The notes under the pieces: model-generated
Seen by the model: the letters and a program-made list of their open reading frames with translations, nothing else
The model's database searches: none
What the model was told of the DNA's origin: nothing
Assembly: GCA_035307785.1 (NCBI GenBank)
Contig: DATGHS010000368.1
Span: 1-22,149 of the forward strand
DNA length: 22,149 nucleotides
Reading direction: 5' to 3'
Source: DATGHS01 sp035307785
GTDB lineage: Bacteria; Planctomycetota; Planctomycetia; Gemmatales; Gemmataceae
In this document: positions 16,134 to 22,149 of the stretch, in pieces
How positions within the stretch are numbered: the stretch's first letter is position 1
Layout: each line of letters begins with the position of its first letter
Made by a program: the position numbers and the translations under genes

Positions 16134-18458
16134 ATGGAGCGCCGGGCCATTGTGGTGCGCGGCATCGTGCAGGGGGTCGGCTTTCGACCCTTTGTGTTCG
16201 GCCTCGCCACGCGCCGGCAACTTGGCGGCTTTGTCCGGAATCAAACCGGCAGCGTAGAGATTGAAGTCGAGGGTGAAGCCGATTCGCTGGAGCGTTTTTT
16301 GGCCGACTTGGTTTTCCACGCGCCGCCCTTGGCCCAGATCGAAAGCCTATGGTCCGAGAATCGTTCACCTCAGGGCGAACGGCAATTTCGTATTGAATCA
16401 AGTGCCAACGGCCAAACCGGCGCGACCGTCTTTTTCTCTCCGGATACCGCAACCTGCGCCGATTGCCTTCGCGAACTGTTCGATCCGCAGGATCGCCGCT
16501 TCGGCTATCCGTTTCTTAACTGCACTAACTGCGGGCCCCGGCTCACCATCATCACCGGCGCGCCCTACGACCGCCCGCGGACGACGATGGCGTCGTTCCA
16601 AATGTGCGCCGCTTGCCGGGCCGAATATGAGAATCCAGGCGACCGGCGCTTTCATGCGCAGCCCATTGCGTGCTCTGTCTGCGGCCCGCGCATGCAACTA
16701 TGCGGGCCGAACGGAGAACTGATCCAAACGGCTGATCCTCTGGCCCCTTTCGTCGATTCGCTGCGTGCCGGAGGCATTGGCGCATTGAAGGGCCTCGGCG
16801 GCTACCACCTCTCCTGCGATGCCAGGAATTCTTCGGCCGTCGCGGAACTGCGCCGCCGCAAGCATCGCGATGAGAAGGCATTCGCGGTAATGGCGGCGGA
16901 CATTGTTGCTGCCGAAGCTCTTTGCAACGTGAGTGCGGCAGAGCGTGCTTTACTCCTTTCGCCCCAACGGCCTATTGTCTTGCTGCGAAAAAGGGAAAAG
17001 GGCGCCACCATTGCCGCGGAAGTAGCGCCGGGTAATCCCTGGCTTGGCGTCATGCTTCCGTATGCACCGCTGCACCATCTCCTCATGAAGGCAGCCGACG
17101 GAATGCTGCTGGTAATGACGAGCGGTAACCGTTCGGATGAGCCGATTGCTTACCGCGACGACGAGGCACTGGTAAAGCTGGCAGGGATTGCCGATCTGTT
17201 CCTCGTGCATAACCGGCCCATTTACGTTCGCTGCGATGATTCGGTCATTTGCGTTGTAGACGGAAAGGAACTGCCCGTTCGGCGGTCGCGTGGCTACGCG
17301 CCGCGACCCATTGAGATGCCGGTTGAATGTCCGGAGTTCATTCTGGCTGTCGGCGGCCAGCTCAAAGTGACCTTCGCGCTTGGCCGAGGCCGCCAAGCAT
17401 TTCTCAGCCATCACATGGGCGACCTGGACTTTTTCGATGCCTACCAGGCATTTCTTAAGGATGTTGCCCTATACGAAGAGCTGTTCGCAATTCGACCCGA
17501 CTGCATTGTTCACGATCTCCATCCAGACTACGTGACAACTCGATTCGCGCACGAGATGGCCCAAAAGTTGGGAAGCGCGCTTCTCTCTGTTCAGCATCAT
17601 CATGCGCATATGGCCAGTTGCATGGCCGAACATGGACTCGTCGAGAAAGTGATAGGCGTGACGTTCGATGGCACCGGTTATGGCCTGGATGGCGCCGTGT
17701 GGGGCGGCGAATTTCTCATCGGCGATTATTGCAACTTCTACCGAGCTGCCCATCTGCGCTATGTCGGCATGCCGGGTGGGGAGCAGGCCATTCGCGAACC
17801 CTGGCGCATGGCGCTGGCCCACCTCGTCGACGCGGGCGTGCCCCAGTCGCCGGTGAAGGCACGGCTTTTGCAAAACGAGTGGCAAACTATCGAGCGGATG
17901 TTGGAGCGGCGCTTGAACACGCCGCTGACTTCGAGTGCCGGACGGCTTTTCGACGCGGTCGCTTCCCTGGCCGGCGTGCGCGATCGCGTCAGCTATGAAG
18001 GCCACGCAGCAATCGAACTCGAATGGTTGGCGACCGACGCGGAGCCACAACCGGGCTATCCGTTTGCCGTCGAATCGGGCGCAAGCGTGCCGGACCGCCC
18101 ACTAATCATCGACACGCGCCCACTGATCCACGCAGTTGCCGAAGATGCAACTCGCCAAGTTTCTGCCAGGCTCATCGCCCGGCGCTTCCACACGACGATG
18201 GTGGACATGATCGCTCAAACCTGCGGCCGGCTGCGCAGCGCGACCGGCCTGAATGCGGTTGTCTTGAGCGGCGGTGTTTTTCTGAATAGATTGCTCACAG
18301 CCGAGACCTGCACGCAACTGCATCGAGATGGCTTCCGTGTGTATCGCCACGAACGGGTGCCCCCAAACGACGGCGGGCTGTGCCTGGGCCAGTTGGCGAT
18401 TGCCGGGCATCAGAGAAGTCAGAGACCAGAAATCACAAGTCAGAATAGAACGTGTTAA
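16134..18458 (+). CDS. hypF: Carbamoyltransferase HypF, [NiFe]-hydrogenase maturation
   Basis: HypF hydrolyses carbamoyl phosphate, adenylates the carbamoyl group and transfers it to the C-terminal cysteine of HypE, the first step in making the cyanide ligands of the hydrogenase iron. All domains are present in the 774 residues. The acylphosphatase domain (about 1-90) has VQGVGFRPF with Arg18 and Asn36. Two zinc-finger units have Cys pairs 108/111, 130/133, 158/161 and 180/183. The YrdC-like domain (about 200-390) has KHRDEKAFAVM and VMTSGNRSDEPI, and the Kae1-like domain (about 400-757) has QHHHAHMAS, TFDGTGYGLDGAVWGGE and LSGGVFLNRL. The ATG at 16134 follows GGAGG by six bases and starts right at the acylphosphatase fold. 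The last 14 residues (RSQRPEITSQNRTC) are encoded by one arm of a hairpin repeat and look non-native. Confidence 0.97.
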   Translation: MERRAIVVRGIVQGVGFRPFVFGLATRRQLGGFVRNQTGSVEIEVEGEADSLERFLADLVFHAPPLAQIESLWSENRSPQGERQFRIESSANGQTGATVFFSPDTATCADCLRELFDPQDRRFGYPFLNCTNCGPRLTIITGAPYDRPRTTMASFQMCAACRAEYENPGDRRFHAQPIACSVCGPRMQLCGPNGELIQTADPLAPFVDSLRAGGIGALKGLGGYHLSCDARNSSAVAELRRRKHRDEKAFAVMAADIVAAEALCNVSAAERALLLSPQRPIVLLRKREKGATIAAEVAPGNPWLGVMLPYAPLHHLLMKAADGMLLVMTSGNRSDEPIAYRDDEALVKLAGIADLFLVHNRPIYVRCDDSVICVVDGKELPVRRSRGYAPRPIEMPVECPEFILAVGGQLKVTFALGRGRQAFLSHHMGDLDFFDAYQAFLKDVALYEELFAIRPDCIVHDLHPDYVTTRFAHEMAQKLGSALLSVQHHHAHMASCMAEHGLVEKVIGVTFDGTGYGLDGAVWGGEFLIGDYCNFYRAAHLRYVGMPGGEQAIREPWRMALAHLVDAGVPQSPVKARLLQNEWQTIERMLERRLNTPLTSSAGRLFDAVASLAGVRDRVSYEGHAAIELEWLATDAEPQPGYPFAVESGASVPDRPLIIDTRPLIHAVAEDATRQVSARLIARRFHTTMVDMIAQTCGRLRSATGLNAVVLSGGVFLNRLLTAETCTQLHRDGFRVYRHERVPPNDGGLCLGQLAIAGHQRSQRPEITSQNRTC

Positions 18459-18487
18459 TGGCTTCTGACTTCTCATCTCTGACCTCT
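18414..18487. repeat. Imperfect long hairpin spanning the hypF stop codon
   Basis: Outer arms 18414-18425 and 18476-18487 match in 11 of 12 bases, and inner arms AAGTCAGAA (18437-18445) and TTCTGACTT (18463-18471) match perfectly. They are separated by asymmetric internal loops and a 17-base terminal loop containing the hypF TAA stop. There is no U-tract, so it is not an evident intrinsic terminator. The low-complexity AGTCAGA-type arms differ in composition from the neighbouring coding DNA, suggesting an inserted repeat element. It lies about 33 bases before the hypC start and could affect hypF-hypC expression or transcript stability. Confidence 0.6.
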
Positions 18488-18520
18488 AGTGACGACAGCA
18501 ACCTGCAAACGGAGACATCC

Positions 18521-18768
18521 ATGTGCCTGGGAATCCCCGGCAAAGTCACCGAGACCTACCGCGAACACGACGTGCTGATGGGCAAGGTCGATTTCAGCGG
18601 CGTTGGCAAGCGGGTTTGCCTCGAACATGTGCCCGAGGTGCGCCCGGGAGATTATGTTCTGGTGCATGTGGGGTTTGCGCTGTCGCGGATCGACGAAGAA
18701 GAAGCGAACCGCGTATTCGAGTTCTTGCGGCAAATGAATCAGCTTGATGAACTCAAGGCGCCATCGTC

Positions 18769-18772
<4 letters not shown>
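18521..18772 (+). CDS. hypC: Hydrogenase maturation chaperone HypC
   Basis: HypC is a small OB-fold chaperone that holds the iron centre together with HypD and delivers it to the hydrogenase large-subunit precursor. The 83-residue product has the required MCLGIPGKV N-terminus; Cys2, exposed after Met removal, is the iron-binding residue. The family pattern VDFSGVGKRVCLEHVPEVRP continues directly into GDYVLVHVGFALSRIDEEEA. The Cys2 requirement fixes the ATG at 18521, which has GGAGA five bases upstream; the longer open frame from 18452 is a shadow running through the hairpin repeat. Its stop overlaps the hypD start as ATGA, so the two partner proteins are translationally coupled. The single-copy HypC-type C-terminus (no HybG-like extension) is typical. 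Confidence 0.97.
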
Positions 18773-19913
<1,141 letters not shown>

Positions 19914-19914
<1 letters not shown>

Positions 19915-20516
19915 TGGCAATCACCACCGAAGACCTGCGTGGCAAAATCCTGCGCAAGTGCCGCGAAAGCATGACTACGAAGGAGCAATTCTTCACCGAA
20001 CAAGCCGGTAGGATTGCCGAGTGTTGCACGGTATTGGCGAAAGCGTTCGACAATGGGGCGAGGTTGTTCGTGATGGGCAATGGCGGCAGTTCTTGTGACG
20101 CGGCCCACGTGGCCGTGGAGTTCATGCATCCGATCATCGAAAAGCGGCCGCCGTTGCCCGCCATGGCCCTAACGACCGATACGGCGATACTCACCGCGGT
20201 AGGCAATGATCAGGATTTCTCGGTCGCATTTCTGGAACAGCTGCGCATGTTGGGTCGCAAGGGCGACATCGCCCTCGGCATCTCGACGAGCGGGAAGTCG
20301 GCCAATGTGAACCGAGCGCTTCAAGCCGCGCGCGAGATCGGCATGCTGACGGTTGGTTTTTCGGGCCGCGATGGTGGCCGCATGCCTGAATTCTGCGACT
20401 GGTGCTTCACTGTGCCGAGTTTCAGCATTCACCGCATTCAGGAGTCGCATGAAACGCTGCTGCATGTCCTCTGGGATTTGATCCACGTGATTCGAGGGGA
20501 GGAGGATGTGATCTGA
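19914..20516 (+). CDS. SIS-domain protein of the GmhA (phosphoheptose isomerase) family
   Basis: The 200-residue product is a full-length SIS-domain sugar-phosphate isomerase of the GmhA type, which converts sedoheptulose 7-phosphate to D-glycero-heptose 7-phosphate for LPS-like glycans. By memory-based alignment with E. coli GmhA, the phosphate-binding NGGSSCDAAH and GISTSGKSANV loops are present. The catalytic Glu (E65 in E. coli) corresponds to Glu69 in HVAVEF, and the catalytic His (H180) corresponds to His179 in RIQESHETLLHVL. It therefore looks catalytically competent rather than a binding-only relic. The odd part is its place inside a hydrogenase-maturation operon, one base into hypD's stop and three bases before the hypE start, with a GGGAG site at 19902-19906. 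The substrate may differ from heptose phosphate. Confidence 0.9.
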
Positions 20517-20518
20517 CG

Positions 20519-21730
20519 GTGACGGCGTTATCGGGTGAGGGTGGCAAGGTGACATCAGGAGATATTCGCGTGCCGGAATTGGCAAGAAAAGTGGCGGACA
20601 GCAATGGCCAACAAGAAGGCAAAGGGGTCACCTTGTCACCCCCTCCCTCTGTTACCTTGTCATCTTCAACCTGTCCCATTCCCCAATCCCGCTACGACCA
20701 CATACTCCTGGGCCACGGCAGCGGCGGCAGGCTGACTGCGGAGCTAATTCAGCGCGTGTTCGTGCCTGGCTTTGGCGGCGACGTGCTGGCAGCATTGGAG
20801 GATCAGGCAACGATCAGTCTCCCCTCTCCCCTTGGGGGAGAGGGGCCGGGGGTGAGGGGATTTCGCCTCTCCTTCACGACCGATTCTTTCGTGGTGCGGC
20901 CGCTGTTTTTCCCCGGCGGCGACATCGGCAAGCTGGCGGTCCACGGCACCGTGAATGACCTGGCCGTCGGCGGAGCGATTCCCAAGTACTTATCCGCGGC
21001 CTTCATCCTGGAAGAAGGGCTGGCAATCGAGGGTTTGAAGCGAATTGTTGGCTCGATGCGATCCGCGTGTGACGAAGCAGGCGTGGCGCTCGTGACCGGC
21101 GACACGAAAGTCGTAGATCGCGGCAAGGGCGACCAGGTTTTCATCACGACGACCGGCATTGGCATAGTGCCAGACGGTCGATCATTATCGATTCACAACG
21201 CCCGGCCGGGCGATCGGATTCTTGTTTCCGGCACCATCGGCGACCACGGCATCGCCATCATGTCGGTGCGCGAAGGGATTGAGTTCGAGACGGTGCTGGA
21301 AAGCGACACGGCTTCGCTGGCTGGATTGACGGAAGCAATGCTGCAAGCGTGCCCGAATATCCGCTGCATGCGCGACCCGACGCGCGGCGGGGTTTCCAGC
21401 GCTTTGAATGAGCTCGCTGCGGCGTCCCAGGTCGGCGTTCGCCTCTCGGAGTCCGCGTTTCCGATTCGACCAGAAGTGCATGCGGCATGCGAAATGTTGG
21501 GATTAGACCCGCTATACGTCGCGAATGAGGGAAAGCTCATCGCTGTGGTCCCTCCTGCCGATGCCGAGCGCGTGCTGGACGTAATGCGCCGCGATTCACT
21601 GGGACGAAATGCTGCCATTATTGGCGAAGTCGTTGCCAAGCATCCGGGACTGGTGTTGCTGCGCTCACTGGTCGGCGGTGAACGGATCGTGACGCTCCTG
21701 GCCGGCGAGCAACTACCGCGCATTTGTTGA
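20519..21730 (+). CDS. hypE: Hydrogenase maturation protein HypE with repeat-derived insertions
   Basis: HypE dehydrates the thiocarboxamide on its C-terminal cysteine to thiocyanate, using ATP, and donates cyanide to the HypC-HypD iron. The C-terminus is the diagnostic PRIC ending in Cys403. Core motifs are GHGSGG (65-70), TDSFVV (121-126), FPGGDIGKLAVHGTVNDLAV (131-150), TGDTKVV, MRDPTRGG and ANEGK. Two oddities are visible. Residues 1-57, before the usual HypE start near RYDHILLGHGSGG, are an unusual extension encoded partly by GTCACCTTGTCACC-type repeats. Residues 100-114 (SLPSPLGGEGPGVRG) are encoded by a palindromic repeat and interrupt a loop that is shorter in E. coli HypE. The GTG at 20519, two bases after the SIS stop and downstream of a GGAGGAGG stretch, is the outermost start; a start at a later GTG or TTG (for example 20633) is possible since no ATG lies close to the core. 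Confidence 0.93.
   Translation: MTALSGEGGKVTSGDIRVPELARKVADSNGQQEGKGVTLSPPPSVTLSSSTCPIPQSRYDHILLGHGSGGRLTAELIQRVFVPGFGGDVLAALEDQATISLPSPLGGEGPGVRGFRLSFTTDSFVVRPLFFPGGDIGKLAVHGTVNDLAVGGAIPKYLSAAFILEEGLAIEGLKRIVGSMRSACDEAGVALVTGDTKVVDRGKGDQVFITTTGIGIVPDGRSLSIHNARPGDRILVSGTIGDHGIAIMSVREGIEFETVLESDTASLAGLTEAMLQACPNIRCMRDPTRGGVSSALNELAAASQVGVRLSESAFPIRPEVHAACEMLGLDPLYVANEGKLIAVVPPADAERVLDVMRRDSLGRNAAIIGEVVAKHPGLVLLRSLVGGERIVTLLAGEQLPRIC
20539..20664. repeat. GTCACCTTGTCACC-type repeat block at the hypE 5' end
   Basis: GGGTGGCAAGGTGAC (20539-20553) is the inverted complement, with one mismatch, of GTCACCTTGTCACCC (20627-20641). A degenerate direct copy GTTACCTTGTCATC follows at 20651-20664, 24 bases after the previous one. 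The block lies between the hypE GTG start and the first conserved HypE residues, so it forms the N-terminal extension or a leader, depending on the true start. Confidence 0.6.
20818..20861. repeat. Palindromic C/G-rich repeat inserted in frame in hypE
   Basis: CCCCTCTCCCC (20821-20831) pairs perfectly over 11 bases with GGGGAGAGGGG (20835-20845) around a TTG loop, followed by a GGGGGTGAGGGG tail. This sequence type is a widespread dispersed bacterial repeat in my recollection. Here it is translated as SLPSPLGGEGPGVRG without breaking the frame. A degenerate relative is at 21813-21860. Confidence 0.75.
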
Positions 21731-21812
21731 TTGGACATCTCTTGCGAATGGCAGGCGCCGGTAGGGACAGCGCCGATCACGGCTTCATTGCTGTACTCGA
21801 GCGCCTGGCGCC

Positions 21813-21935
21813 TTTTCACCGTTCGCCCCTTGGAGGAGATGGGTTGGCGGTGAGGGTATGGTCGCCGCCCCGCCAACGAAAGCCGCGTGCCCTGGTCACC
21901 CCTCTCCGGTTGGGAAAAACGGGGGGGTAATGCGG
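21813..21935. repeat. Degenerate copies of the palindromic repeat in the hypE downstream gap
   Basis: The stretch CGCCCCTTGGAGGAGATGGG followed by a GGCGGTGAGGG tail (about 21824-21856) is a diverged relative of the hypE-internal element. A further fragment, CACCCCTCTCCGGTTGGG then a run of seven G, lies at about 21897-21927. The gap 21731-21940 holds nothing else that I can support; its open frames have no recognisable protein features, and no clear intrinsic terminator for the hyp operon is visible. Confidence 0.5.
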
Positions 21936-21940
21936 AGGCT

Positions 21941-22149
21941 TCACCCGCCGCCGAAGTGCGACTCGATGTCCAGCGTCACGGTGGCGATGTTGCTGTCGTT
22001 GGTGCCGGCGGTCGCATAGTACGTGAACGTCACCGTGCCGGTGAAACCGGCATCGGGGGTGTACGTGAACGAACCATCGGCATTCAGCGTGAGCGTGCCG
22101 GAACTCGGTTGCGACACCAGAATGGCCGTCAGCGGGGCATTCGTGGGGC
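21941..22149 (-). CDS. C-terminal end of an Ig/cadherin-like repeat protein (partial)
   Basis: Read on the minus strand from the window edge, an open frame of about 68 residues ends at the TGA at 21943-21941. It encodes TNAPLTAILVSQPSSGTLTL, then NADGSFTYTPDAGFTGTVTF, TYYATAGTNDSNIATVTLDI and a short glycine end. The 'LNADGSFTYTPdaGFtGtvtFtY' pattern followed by 'TVTLDI' is the signature of tandem bacterial Ig/cadherin-like (VCBS- or Big_9-type) repeats, used in very large secreted adhesin or matrix proteins of planctomycetes. The repeat is the last domain: only SHFGGG follows, with no visible dockerin or sorting signal. The start lies outside the window. The frame has no internal ATG, so simple open-frame searches miss it. 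Confidence 0.85.
   Translation of the reverse strand, partial: PTNAPLTAILVSQPSSGTLTLNADGSFTYTPDAGFTGTVTFTYYATAGTNDSNIATVTLDIESHFGGG

Noticed and set aside
18452..18520. A longer HypC start giving 23 extra residues
   Set aside because: HypC function needs Cys at position 2; only the ATG at 18521 provides it, with GGAGA five bases upstream.

Overview
The window looks like a piece of a planctomycete chromosome. The reasons are the moderately high GC content, a secreted thioredoxin-like family that I associate with this phylum, an NPCBM-domain protein, very large secreted or membrane beta-rich proteins of no named family, and GC-rich palindromic repeats scattered between and inside genes. The phylum is inferred from gene content; no rRNA or tRNA gene is present to prove it.

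Layout, left to right. (1) 1-645, plus: the C-terminal part of a thiolase whose start lies outside the window. (2) 715-2867, plus: a secreted TPR protein and a secreted CxxC thioredoxin-like protein, overlapping by four bases. (3) 2952-15313, minus: four genes for exported or membrane-anchored proteins. In transcription order these are an NPCBM-domain protein, a 1111-residue giant, a 2118-residue giant that overlaps the previous gene by ATGA, and a parvulin-like prolyl isomerase/chaperone. A sigma70-like promoter precedes the first gene and a hairpin terminator follows the last. (4) 15411-16052, plus: a PaiB-family FMN-binding protein. (5) 16134-21730, plus: a [NiFe]-hydrogenase maturation operon in the order hypF, hypC, hypD, a GmhA-like SIS-domain isomerase, hypE. 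hypA, hypB and hydrogenase subunits are absent here. (6) 21941-22149, minus: the C-terminal end of a large Ig/cadherin-like repeat protein.

How the genes work together. HypF and HypE make the thiocarbamate/cyanide ligand from carbamoyl phosphate, and HypC and HypD assemble the Fe(CN)2CO unit of the hydrogenase active site. The SIS gene sits between hypD and hypE with a one-base overlap, so it is expressed with them. The minus-strand set looks like an envelope system: two giant membrane-anchored proteins, a likely carbohydrate-binding partner, and a folding factor.

Most interesting points. The two giants appear to be built from three copies of one ~1000-residue unit. Each unit starts and ends with a similar beta motif, and the membrane clusters fall at almost identical residue numbers. 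The 2118-residue protein looks like a fusion of two such units, with an apparent relic of the second signal peptide in its middle. In the hyp operon, repeat elements have entered coding sequence: one adds 15 in-frame residues to HypE, another forms the HypF C-terminal tail and stop codon region, and a third contributes to a long HypE N-terminal extension.

No gene-free stretch exceeds 300 bases. The longest, 21731-21940, holds only degenerate repeat sequence. I saw no tRNA, rRNA, CRISPR array or insertion sequence.
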